From NCBI RefSeq assembly GCF_001411555.2, contig NC_049916.1, positions 28,228,558 through 28,292,557 on the forward strand: a stretch of DNA of 64,000 bases, in the 5' to 3' direction. A program made the position numbers and the translations under genes. This stretch comes from Juglans regia. Taxonomy: Eukaryota; Streptophyta; Magnoliopsida; Fagales; Juglandaceae. Of the stretch, positions 37,901 through 51,393 are shown piece after piece. Position 1 is the first letter of the stretch. Each line of letters opens with the position of its first letter. The notes under the pieces are model-generated. The model was not told where the DNA came from. It did not search any database and worked only from the letters and a program-made list of their open reading frames with translations.

Positions 37901-40900
37901 TCTCTGTGGAAATATTTAAGCTAGTGGTGTTTTGTTCTGTCCCCTTTTTTGCAATTAACCCATTTTATTTCTTTATTTGAATTCTTAAGTCTATGCGTCC
38001 ACAATAATGAAATGAGTCTGTATCTAAATCCTTGAGCTTTTCATGTCATATGGAAATGTTCCATTAGCACTTTCTTACTTTCTTAGATTTTATGCATTCC
38101 TTTTGTTTACTGATCATAGGAATAAAAAAGATTTTATGCATTCCTGTTTTTATCCTCTCTCGGGGTGCTTACTCTTATATTCTTCCTGTGTACCCAGGTT
38201 TCACCCCTCCGTGCTTCTAATCAATTCCAATCAAAAAAGAAAAAGAAAATGTTCCATTTTGTCATTACCCTTCTTGCAGAAGCCTATCATGGCACTTAAT
38301 AAATGAAATTAGTGATGTCTGTATCTGTCATTCGCCTTCATACGAAACAATTACTTTCTATGCACATTGTGAAAAGTACTTATTTTCATAACAAAAAAAC
38401 ATTCCATTTAAAGTCTAGAACTGGAATTTTTTTTAGGTTGGGGCACTTGAAGGTGATGAAGAGTTGACACCTCTTGGGCATCATTTGGCAAAACTTCCTG
38501 TTGATGTTCTGATAGGAAAGGTGTGCATTAAATATTCATTTATTCTTCTCTTTAGACAGAGAGTTATTGTAGCATATGGAAATTTCATGCAAATGTAATG
38601 TTTTTAGACTTGGCTTTTTTTTTTTCCTGATTTTGAGGCTAGTCCAGATTTTTCTATTACCTTATTGAAGTATTTTGTTCTTAAATATTTAAATTCTGGT
38701 CTGATGAATTCATTCTACAAAGTATCTTCCCATTTTCAAGATGAGCTTCTTTTGCTTTTCTATTTCCATAGTTAGCTTGCCCCTCTGCTTCACCTCATAT
38801 TACTGTCTTGACATGATTATTCTACACTTCGACATGGCCAGTAGAAGCCAAAATTTGTGGAGAATCATTTACTCAATTCTGACACCTAAACTTACAACCA
38901 GCAAAACACTCGTATGTTCCCTTGGGTAAGTAAGTCTATTAAAGAAGAAAAACATTTAAAGAGGAAGGTGGCATACCCCATAACACACGAGTCTTTCAAG
39001 ACTTAAACAAACGAAATGTATATGCTAATGGGGCAAGCCTAAACAAACCTGACCTAACTACTTGCAGAGCACAAAGCAGCAGTTGCAACATGAACTAGAT
39101 AACAGCAAACAAGTAGAAACTCTGATACAAAACTCCAGTCATTACAAGAACAAAAAACAAATACTCTCAAAAAACACAATTGCTGCCATTGAGGCACTAC
39201 CATTTTTTTTTAAGATTATGTTGAAGTTCACATGGTTCAAATTAAGCCACTACCAATTTTTTCCCTGTTGAGAAGTATCAATAATTGTATGAAATGGAAA
39301 GTATGAAATGGAAAGTGAACATGGTACACGAGATGAGAACTTCATATCGCCAATGGAATGGAACTAAAAAATTCAAACAAGGAGCAATAAAATCGGAAAT
39401 GACTTAACATTAGATGCTAGCTAATGAAAATGCCCAATTGTATGATGTTTTAAAAACAAGAGTTAAACTTATTCAAACTCTGCTTGACTCCATTAATGGT
39501 AGGGTTGTTCCTTTTTCTCATGGCATCTGCATAAGACAAAGTGGTACAACATGGCAAATCTTTTTTTTTTTGATAGGTAAATGATAGTATAAATAAGAAT
39601 AGGCATAGCCCAAGTACGCAAGAAGTTATACTAGAGGTAAGGCCTATCTAAGTTGCTGTAAAAGAAACAAGAAAATCATGTACATTTAGGCTATTAAAAT
39701 CTACAGCTATAGCCCAAAGAATTAAGGTACGGAAAAATAAAGCTCGAAGCTCCTCTAAGGTCTGCTCCTTATCTTCGAATGTCCGCTCGTTACGCTCTCA
39801 CCATATACACCACATAATGCAGCTAGGAATCATCTTCCACACAGCTTTGATTTGTGGAACTCCCTCCGGTATTACCCAACTAGCCAATAATTCCACCACT
39901 GTAGCAGACATCGCTTAGTTTAACCCTATACGACTGAACACTTCGCTCCACACGGTACTAGCTGTCTTACAATGTAACAGAAGATGCTCTACTGTCTCCC
40001 CAGATTTCTTGCACATACAACACCAATCAGGAATAATTACCCTACGCTTTCGTAAATTGTCGGTAGTCAATATCTTACCCAGGGCCGCTGTCCAAGTGAA
40101 GAAGAGTGCCTTGGGGGGTGCCTTATTCCTCCATAGTTTTCTCCAAGGGAAATGAGTATTTGGAAGTACGGTAAGGAACTTATAGAAGGAACGCACCGAG
40201 AAGATACCCTTACCTGCTGGTGTCCACCACAGCTTATCACCACACCTTCCATTCGGCTTCGTATTATACACTAAACTGAAAAAAACCTCGAAACTGTCTA
40301 GTTCCTAGTCTTGTGCTTCTCTATTAAAGAATATATTCCAATGGATTTAGTCCCCTGAACGAACCATGAGGTTCGCCACCAAAGCTTCTTGGTCACGTGC
40401 CACTCGGAAAACCAAAGGGAACGAGTCCATGAATGCCTCTTCCCCACACCAAATGTCCCTCCAAAACTTTATACGAGTACCCTTCCCCACGCTAAATTTA
40501 GTATATTGAGAAAACACCCCCACCCTCGTCTTATGTGTTTCCAAACCCCCACACCATAAGACCCATTCCCTTCACTAGAACACCAACCCCCCCATATCCT
40601 GCCATATTTGCAATCAACCACAAGTTTCCAGAGAGTTTCCGGTTCCATATTGTACCTCCAAAGTCATTTCCCAAGAAGTGCCCGATTAGATGTTCTCAAA
40701 TTCTTTATCCCCAACCCACCTGAGGAAATTGGTCTGCAAACCTTATCCCAACTGATTAGGTGGAACTTGAATTCCTCTCCCAGTCCACTCCATAGAAAGT
40801 CACGATATAGTTTTTCAATCCTCGCCGCCACACAAGCTGGAATTGGAAATAAAGACAGAAAATATGTTGGTAAGTTAGAAAGAGTGCTCTAGATAAGGGT

Positions 40901-43900
40901 CACCCGGCCTCCTTTTGATAGATACAGTCTCTTCCACCCTGCCAATCTCCATTCTATTTTCTCAATAACTATATCCCAAATAGTTGAAGCCCGTGATACA
41001 GCCCCCAACGGTAACCCTAAATATGTCAGAGGCAATGAAGCGACCTTACACCCTAGAGTGTGAGCCAGATGCTGAGAATTCTTGATGTTCCCAATTGCCA
41101 TTAACTTTGATTTATCAAAATTCACTTTCAGCCCTGACGTTGCTTCAAAACAAAAGAGAAGCGCCTTCAAAGCCTGAGATCAAGCCCCTATTCGAATCAC
41201 CCATTGAGAATCCGGACAAAAACCCATGACTGACCACCGCCTATAACATCCTACTCAGAGCCTTTATGATGATAACAAATAAAAGAGGGGACAGGGGATC
41301 TCCCTGTCTTAGATCTCGTGAGCTGTTGAAAAATCCCTCTGGGTTGCCATTGATTAAAACTGAAAATCTTGCCGTTGAAATGCACCATCTGATCCACCTA
41401 CACCATTTCTCCCCAAAGCCACATCTCTTTAATAAATACAAGAGAAAGTCCCAGTTTACATGATCATATGCCTTCTTCATATCTAGTTTACAGATAATCC
41501 CTACAATACCAGACTTTAACCTACTATCCAGACATTCATTGGCAATTAGGACAGAATCTAGAATTTGACGACCCCTTACAAAAGCATTCTATGGCTTTGA
41601 GATTATCTTACCAATGGCCATCCCTATCCTGTTTGCAAGCACCTTGGAAATAATTTTGTATACCCCATTTATAAGGCTAATTGGCCTAAAGTCCTTCACT
41701 TCCAATGCACCAGTCTTCTTCGGAATCAAAACAAGAAATGTAGCATTCAGACTTTTCTTGAACTTCCCCGCCATAAATAATTCCTAGAACACATTCATAA
41801 TGTTGTCTTTCACAACCTTCCAACAAGTTTGGAAGAAACCCAGTGAAAAGCCGTCTGGACCTGATGCTTTATCTTTCGCCATTCCTCTGACCACTTCATA
41901 CATGTCCTCTTCCTCAAAAGATCTTTCCAACCATGATGCTGTCTGTGACTAGGGATGTGCAAATAATCCATCAGTTCGATGGGCCTGTTCAAAGTGGCCC
42001 TACCGGACCCGCATTTTGTTGGGTTATTATATAATCGGGTCTCCAACCCGACTAGTTAACGGGTTTGTATTTTTATTTCAACCCGTCCGTAAACCGTTCT
42101 CATCTTCAGTTCTCCAACTCGCCCAAATTAAAACGCAGATATTCATGCCGCCCAAAGTCTAAAACGCAGATATTCATGCTTAGTTATGAGTGATGGTCTC
42201 TGAGCCTTGTACAACTTTCCATGGATTGAGTCCGATGTGGGTTCACTGAGAGACGACAAACATGCAACTTTCTTGAGAACCTTCAACATCTTGCGAATGG
42301 GATTTCTTGAATCTTTCCGTGCCTTTGCCAACACATCATGCGTATCTCAAGATCTGAGGACTGTGGATTGTGCCGGCGAAACAGGAGCCCACGAATCCGG
42401 CCTCGTGTGAGCCGATCTCTACAAGGGTGCCCGGTGGGAAGAAGGAAGACGAGTGTAAGATTTTCTGCATTTCTTGAATCTTTCCGTGCCTTTGTCGCCA
42501 ATCGCTTCTTACGGAAGGTAATTGTTTACATTACTTGCCACTGGAGGATGGATTCGAAAATCAAAAGCCCCATCTCACACACACACACAAAGAACTGTTT
42601 TGCCGATTCCACCAAGAAATCTAATTTGTACCTCGTGCGTATCTCATCGCCGTCGAGGTCATTGGTCTTTCAATTATATAGGCTAGGGATTAGGGAAGAA
42701 GTTTTTGGTTTCGATATGTATACAAATTCACACGGTTATTCAAGGCCTTTACTGACAACTGAGGATCGAGCTTTCTAAAGTGAGATAATGGCTACGCTTG
42801 GCTAGTGGAGATTGTTTGGTGCTGCGTTTGCTGGAATTCGCTTCTTTCATGGCTTTTCTTCATCTGAGAAAGGTATAGTACCGTGAAAAGGGTAGATTTA
42901 TCGGGTCTTACGGGTTTGACCCGGTTTTATGTTGACTGGGTAGGGTCGGATCGGGTTGAGTTCTGAACCAGAAAATTTCGGGTCGGGTCAGGTATAAACC
43001 CGACTGTTTCAGTTCGGGTTGCAGCCCTATTTGTGAATCAATAGAATCAAAACCAAGTCCATCTAATTTTGGCCTCCACCCCTCGCCTTCTCTAAATAAA
43101 TTTTCATAAAAAATCACCACATGTTCCCAGATCTCTGAAGCCTCTGTGCTTTCACTACCATTGATTTTAAGCATTTCAATGGTATTATTTCTCCTATGAG
43201 AAAATTTTGTGCTTCGATCCCATTCTTTCAACCGAAATGCCCTAGACTTCCGACGCCATAAGATTTCCTCCAAGGATAATACTCTTTCCAACTTTGAGAC
43301 AAGTTCTGCCTTACGTGAGACTTCCTCTACGGTGAGAGCTCTAACTTCAGTGATCTTCTCAATGTTCTGTACTTCCTCCATCCTGGATCTCTTTTGTACC
43401 CCTATATCTCCAAAAGATTGGAGATTCCAAAGCTTTAAATCATTCTTTAGAGCTTTTAGTTTGCCTGCAAATATATGAGAGGGGGTACCAAAAAACTGAT
43501 AAGAGGACCACCACTGCCTTACCCTTTCCACAAAGCCTTCGCTTTTGAGCCACATGTTTTCGAACTTGAAATAACGACGACCTCCTTGGATACCACCTCC
43601 ATCCAATAAAATGGGGAAGTGATCCGAGAATAGTCGCGGTAATCTCTTTTGACATACCTCCGGATAATGAATTTTCCAACCCGGCGATAATAAGAATCTA
43701 TCCAGTTGAGACCACGTCTGACTATTCGACCAGGTAAAAGGCCCACCTATCAGTGGGAGATCCACCAGATTCAAATCAAAGATGCAATCTGAAAATTCTA
43801 TCATGGCAGGACAAATCCGACTATTACCAGACCTCTCACTAGGAAATCTTACCACATTAAAATCACCACCTATGCACCAGGGGAGGTCCCACCAGCTGTA

Positions 43901-46900
43901 CACTCCTGCAAGTTCTTCCCACAAACAATGTCTGATATTGTCAGCATTTGGTCCATATATACCTTCAAACGCTCATAATAATTTTTTTTTTATAAGTAAA
44001 ATAAGTATTATTAATCCAAGAATGGGCAACAACTGCCAATTACAAAGTAAGTATGTCCTATCTACGTAGGCACATTAGAAACTAAGAAATCATGAAGGTC
44101 CATGCCATTAAAGTCCACAGCAATGGCCCAAGTACAAAGCGTTATGAAAAAAAAAACTTTTAGCTCCTCCATAGATCTCTATTTGTCTTCAAACATCCTC
44201 TCATTTCTCTGCTGCCACAAGCACCACATAATACAAATAAGGATCATCTTCCAAATCACTTTGATCTGAGACACACCTCGGATAGAGGTCCAACACACCA
44301 ATATATCCACTACAGATTCCGGCATAACCCATGCTAGTTCCATCCTTTTAAACACCTTATTCCAGAGAGTTCTGGCTACATCACAATGTACCAGTAAATG
44401 GTTCACCGACTCACCTTCTCTTTTACACATACAACACCAGTCTGCAATGATTATCCTCATCTTTCTCAGATGATTTGTCGTAAGAATCTTGCCTAGTGAC
44501 GCTGTCCACACAAAGAAAGACGCTTTAGGAGGCGCTTTGTGTCGCCATATCCTTCTCCAGGGAACTGTATCTCCGGACAAACGCCCATAAGAAATTATCC
44601 TCCACCATCTTAAAGGAACACGCTACTGTGTGTTCCTCAACAAACTCCTCTATTTTTTCCACCACCCTTTTATCCCACATCACTAGAATCCCACCCGATG
44701 CCTCATTTGAAGCCAACTATACCCAATCCGCATATGGACAACACCACACACTTCTCACTATTTTTCTAGACACCAGCTTCAACTTGGTTTCTTGTAAACA
44801 CATAATATTCGCTTTCCAGTCCCGAGGCAAATTCTTTATATGATGGCGTTTATTAATCTCATTCAACCCGCATACATTCCAAGACACAATTTTTGGCTTC
44901 ATAAAGAAACATGTGTACCCTTCCCTTTGCTCCTATCATGACTTGAGCTACCCTCATTCAGTGACCATTTAAGTCTGTTAAGTTCCCTCTGCTTCTTGGA
45001 ACCAGTTTTCTTGGACTGAGAATGGCCTACCTCAATGGCCGTGAGAAGGGCCATAAACTGTTCTTCATAACCCACACTCTCCATTCCCACCACACGTTGA
45101 ATATCCTTAACCATTTTGAATACCCATTTAGAGATTTCAAACTCATTAGGAAACAAACAAGTTAACGGGAATGGCTCTCTACCACCAGTTTCTCCCTCGT
45201 ACAACATGGCAAATCTTAGTACACTCATGATGATCAAAGATCCATTCCATTTCCAGTATGATGAAATCTTCTCAACTCCTAGGCATCACCCATCATACGT
45301 CTCCTTTCTATTGAACCATTCTTGTTTATCCCTCATTTATTGAACTTGTTCTCATTTTTTATGCATTTAAATCTAGTCAGCCAACAAAAGGTGCTTAGGT
45401 CAGGCTGTAGAACAGAAGCTGAAATTTGATTGGACATCTTGGCGAAGGGATAGTTTATCCAGAGCTGGGGCTAGCTTTGTCCTGTGTCAGCCCTCCCAGA
45501 TTGACAGTCTCGATTGGATGTATTGTTTGAATTGTGCTGCCTGTACTTAGAAATGTACTTGGATAAAATTTCCCATTGATTTTTCAGTACTTCAGCTTTC
45601 CCTTTCTTGAAGATTAGTCGTCTCTTTCTTCGTCTCTCTCAGACACAGAAAAGTCTTCTACTTATCTTCATGATAGACTGCTGTGTACCCTTGTTTTTGG
45701 TTTTCCTTTTTCTAGTAAAAGTTTCATATTTTGTTTTCCTTTCAAACTGCAGATGATGCTGTATGGTGCTATATTTGGTTGCTTATCACCCATTCTCTCA
45801 ATTTCAGCATTTTTGAGCTACAAATCTCCATTTGTGTATCCAAAAGATGAGGTCTGTCAATTAATGCTGCACTAATTTTGACTGATGGTTCTCTTTTCTG
45901 AAACTAGAAGAATTTGAATTATGTATGAAAATTTTGGTTTCCAGAGGCAAAATGTTGAAAGAGCAAAATTGGTGCTTTTGAATGATAAGATTGGTGGTTC
46001 TAGTGATTCAGATGATGCTGACAGGCAATCTGACCACCTGTTGATGATGGCTGCATACAGAAAATGGGAGAAGAGTCTACGCGAGGTTAGGTTTACCCTG
46101 CCTCTATTAGTTTGGTTTAGTGTTCAAGGACCACTATGTTGCTCTCACACTGGTTATTCTATCACTGGTACTGTCATGCCGCAACCAATGTGCTTTCCTT
46201 CAATATGTCTTAAAGCAAAATTCTAAATTACTTCTTGCTTTCCTTCTAAAGAGTAGATAGCCCCGTCTTTCTTGTGACACATTTTGTTTATCAGATAAGC
46301 CATAATTTAGGATTGAAGATCTCTGCTGTTATTGACTGTATGATAACATATGTATAATTTGCATAGTTGATCATTATAATTCCGTGTAGTCTTGGAACAC
46401 TGTTTACTGATACAATAAACTTGGGTCATGCAGAAAGGAGCTAAAGCTGCTCAAAATTTTTGCAATTCAAATTTTTTAAGCAGCTCAGTTATGTACATGA
46501 TAAGGTGTAGCTTCTTTTCTCTTGATTCTATGTTCCTTTCGTATGTCCCCGTTACATGTCTTTCACATATAAAAAAAAATAAATTCCTCACATATAATTT
46601 TGATAACCAAGCTTGTTAAAAAATTATTTATGTCGTCTTCCCATGCACAGAATCATATGATTCTATTTGCGCAAGCTAATTGAACTTGACTTTCCTGAGG
46701 TCCAGTGACGGTTGATAGCTACTAGAAAGAATAACCTGTTTAAAAAGCTTATGCTTGATAAAGAATAATACACTTCTTTCTTTTCTACCTATCAGTAAAG
46801 GAATAATGTACTTCTCCTTGAGTGATTAACGAGAATATGCAGATGCCTGTGCATTAGGTTCACACTGTTTTCTTTACTACCTTTCCATAAGTTGGATGCT

Positions 46901-49900
46901 ATCACTTATGTTGTTATGAACATGATTTATTGGCTTCTACGTGATGATATCTTTTTGAGCATATTTATATGTCCTATGATATTTGTTTCAATTTTTGAAT
47001 TACAAAGCTGCAAACCTCGTAGGCGCACCGCATTGTGTGCAAAGAAACATCTGTCATGCAAACATAAATTTCTGATGGTGGGTTTCACCAATGCTGCCTC
47101 TACTTTGTTCAGCCTAGAACATCAAGCATATTTAATATTGGATTAAAATATTAAGCATGTTTTGAAGAATTTGTTTGCTTCCATTTTTCTTTTGTTAGTT
47201 AGCCCATGTTATCTCTAAAGGGATTGCAATAAGCATCAAGAGGGTCACTAGGCTTTCATTAGGTATACCTAGCTACACATGTTTCTTGCAGTGTTTCGAT
47301 TGGAATCATGTGATGCTCATGTAGATGTCCACCCGACTTCCCTAGAAAATCTTCCCAAGGGAGGAACTTAACCAGTCCATATGAGGAGCTCCTGAATTAC
47401 CTTCACTTGCATCTATTTGATGTATAACCACATGATAAGCCTGCTATTGCAGCAAGTGACTAGAGCTTTTGGGATCGATGAGCAAGGCAGTAGCTAAGAT
47501 AGAAGAAGGGGTGATGCTCCTGGTGGAGTAGAGGAAATGCAGATAACAAACATGAATTGCAGAGCCCGAGGAGCCAGTGTGCATGATCATTACACTTCAA
47601 CTAGGTTATTGTATTTCACTTCTTTTTTTTTCCATCAAAATTAGCATGGCGATACATTTATACAAATATTTTAACCTGAACCCACACAATGGAGCCGTAA
47701 ACAGTCGCGTGCAATCCAATCAAGGAGTGGCAAGATAGCCTGCTGTCTTTGAAATCTGTTTCAGTACGACCTATGATGTTGATATCTCGATTTAGAGAAT
47801 TAAATGGGCTAGAGTGCCCCATTTTGTCTTATCAACCTCAGGGAGATGTAAAAGGAAATCTTCTAGGTCATAGAAAGATGTCCCAGAGCAAGAAGCAGTC
47901 AGGATGCAGGGACACTGTGATAAGTATATATGTATGCTGTATTTTGTCCCCAATGAGAGAGAAAGGCAATTGGTAAAGGTGCTGATTGTTTTTTTCCCTG
48001 TTATCAATGCAAATTCGTAACTAAGCTGACCAAAAAATTTGTATGATGGACAAAATTTGTATCATACCAGTATTCAGAACATGCTAGCACAATAATATTT
48101 TGTCTTTTAACTTTATTAATACCTGAACTCTTCCCAGTTTTTTATATATGTGCTTACATTTCAGAGACATGAGAATACAGTTTGGATCGTTGCTAGCTGA
48201 CATTGGCCTCATCAACCTTCCAAAAAAGTATCAGGTACAGTGCCTTTCTCGTGAGTAATTTATAATCGATAGTTGTGCTGCTTTCAACCACGGTATCTAG
48301 GCATTATGCCATTACCTCTAGCCTGCGACCTGATGTCATGCCTCAACTCTTGCCTGTTCTTGAAAATTATCAGCATTAAAGGACACGTAACAAAACTACT
48401 TGTCTGAGATGTCATCTACACGATGCAGTTTTTGTGTATGAAACAATTTTCAATGTTGTTCTGAATAAATACAGCAAAATTTGTCCATCAGAACTTCTTG
48501 TCAAAGATATCATTGCCATGTCCTGTACCCACCAATATGCACACGCGGGCACGCACAAATGCCCACAATGCATGCACAGTCACAAGCCCGGTCGTTAATT
48601 ATAATTAACCACCAATCTGTGGCGGCATACAACTAGTTGCCTCAGGCTTCATCATGTGATTTACAGAATTCTGCCGTCCATATCTGCATGCAGGCCTAAT
48701 TTATATTTTGAATCTTATTCATGAGTGATAAATAAATATTGGATGCCATCACAAGAGTTATAAGGGGGGTTTTGAAAAATGCAAAGTTTATCATTCTATT
48801 TACTCTGGATTGCTATGAATTGATTGAATTACATTTCAATATAATCTTGTTGTAGTTTTTTTCCAAAGTGTTTTTTTTATGAAAGTTTCTATTTTAAATT
48901 CTGAGCTTCTGGAGCTTTATGTCCTGAATTGGGGATTCCTATGTTTTCATGGTCAGGTTCAAGGACAAAAGAAAGAGGATTTTGACAGTTGGTTTTCTGA
49001 TGCATCACAACCATTCAATAAGTATTCATGTCATTCATCAGTTGTAAAGGTCAGACCAATAAGGCTGCTGTTTGTATTTAGTTGACTTTTCCCTCAGAGA
49101 TAAAATATTCACGTTCAGTTACATTAGCAGTGCAAAATGTTTACCTTGTATTAAGTGGAGTAATACATTTGGTATTTGATTAGACCAGTCACTCATTAAT
49201 GGTCTCTCCACTAGATGAAACATATAGTCGAGAGAAACCATAAAACTGGAATATAAGCTCATAGTCTGCACATTATTAAACATTTCTTACTAGGCTGATT
49301 AGACTGTACATCTTTTTAGTTATATTCAACAGAATTTAAAGGGTATAAACTGAAACATTTTTTCTACACAACCCAGGAGGCGCATTTTTTATACTTTAAA
49401 TTAGTGTCATCCTTGATGTCTGGACTGTTTTTCTTTTTTGTATCAAACTTGAACAAGAACAAACTTCAACCTTCCCCTTCATCACCAGAGCCAATTCCTA
49501 GGGACCAAACTTTTAATGATTTTATTGCTGTCAACATTTTGCAGTTTTGCTGCTGTTTTCTGTCACTTTCTTAAATTTGTTATGTTGGGCTTCCATTAAT
49601 ATAATGGGTACGAGGAAATAAAATTTATTGTTATTAGTTTGATTGTGTAGATGGCTAATCTATCTGACAATGAAGAACGAGGTGTATCTCATGTTTAGTT
49701 GGAACTGAAAATACCATTTTCCCTGTTACTAAGTAAACATTCATGGAGTACTCGTGCAGGCTATATTATGTGCAGGTTTATACCCTAATGTGGCAGCCAC
49801 TGAACAAGGCATTACTGCCACAGCTCTTGGCAACCTTAAACAGTCTGTTGGCCCAGTAACGCAGGGTCGCCCTGTTTGGTATGATGGAAGAAGAGAAGTT

Positions 49901-50445
49901 CACATACACCCTTCTTCTATCAACAGTAATTTGAAAGCATTTCGATATCCCTTCCTTGTCTTCCTTGAAAAGGTTTCCACTTTAATTCTATGAATCAATT
50001 TCTTTTTTTCTAGTCATTTCCTTGTTCTAGTATCAGTTCATGCGTGGGAATCAATTCATTTCCTCATATTTCATAAGAGGTTGTTTGTTTGAGCTTTAAA
50101 ACCACCTTGTTTCAGCTTCTGTTTTGGTTTTTGCCACTAGCTTCGTTTAGCAAGTGCAAAGCTCGCTTTTGAGCCCCAATTGTCTGTTTTGGTCTGTCTC
50201 AAGTTTTGTCTTGCATGTCTGTTTTTGTGGCAGTCTTGCGGAGGAAGGGGTTAGTGTGTACTTGATGTAAATATACCCAGCTTCCTAGTAACTCAAGATT
50301 TTGGTACTTTTTGTATCTTACAACTACAAGACCGATTGGAAATGATTTGCCAAGGAAAGGAAATAAATGTTTGTTTATGCTGTGTGGTGGCAAAAATAAA
50401 ATAATTGGTTCTTTCCCTTGAAGTACAAGTAATATAGTTTTGGTT

Positions 50446-50478
<33 letters not shown>

Positions 50479-51357
50479 TCTTTCAACTATATCAAAATTC
50501 TGTCTGTAGTAAATTGAAATTCCATGAGATGCTTTTTTTTGTGCCGCATAAGCTACTTAAGTCAATATGGGAAGATGCAATTAAGTTTTAACTCAACATT
50601 GGGGTTCAACTTCCAATGATACTTTGGGGACTTTGGGATAATATTGATATAAGGATGGTCAAGAGATAGGCCATTGCAATTGCAATAATTGGTTAACCAC
50701 TGTTCACCCTATATAATTCTCTCTCTCTTCTTCTTCTTCCTTCTTTTTTTTTTTTTTTTCCTGAGCATTCACTGTATCATTATTTTAGGTTTAGAATTTC
50801 ACCCTGGTTTTTTCTCAGGTTGAAACCAAAAGAATTTTTATTCGAGATTCTTCTGTTATCTCTCCTTACTCTATCTTGCTGTTTGGTGGCTCCATCAATA
50901 TTCAGCATCAGGTATCTATTTTACTTTTCCCCCTGCAAAAAAGGCACATTCATCCTAAATGTTGTTTTTGTTTTCAAAAAGTTTCGTGGTTCCTGAATCT
51001 AGGAACACCTGCCAAATCTCGTATATGGTCTCCCTGGGCCTCAACTGGTAACTGAGAAACTGATCTAAAGGAAGAACTAACACCTGAAGCACCCAGTTTT
51101 GCGAGGCAAACCACAACTATATTTCCTTCCCTTACCATATGTACAAGTGTGATACTCACAGAAAAATGAAGATTTAAAATGTCATCCCAAATCTGATGGT
51201 TAAGATGGTTAAACCAAAGAATAAGAGCTGAATCCGATTCCATAATGACCACTGTCTATCCATTATCAGCACAAAATTGAAGAGCCAACTGTAAGACCGT
51301 AAGTTCAGCACATGTATTAGTTCCATGACCAAATGGCATCATCCCAAAAAAAACTTC

Positions 51358-51393
<36 letters not shown>

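Larger units (their letters stand above)
39563..45198 (-). mobile_element. L1-type LINE with two nested insertions (intron 25)
   Basis: A perfect 19-bp duplication GTACAACATGGCAAATCTT flanks it (39544-39562 and 45199-45217). On the minus strand, from 5': the end of an ORF1-like frame (about 44938-45198); an endonuclease start [15 protein letters not shown] at 44902; a break by another LINE; the endonuclease core [30 protein letters not shown] and SDHFPIL (43030-43965); a break by a hAT element; reverse transcriptase parts [32 protein letters not shown] and [11 protein letters not shown] (41240-41949); and the zinc-binding end [20 protein letters not shown] (39915-40271). The 3' tail is a T run at 39561-39571. 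The catalytic FADD segment is missing at 41170-41240, and stops interrupt the frames, so it is dead. It is antisense to the host gene. Confidence 0.92.

Noticed and set aside
42338..42778. 146-codon ORF in the hAT-like element
   Set aside because: There is no transposase motif (no DDE region, no BED finger) and it spans the internal direct repeats, so it is most likely chance.
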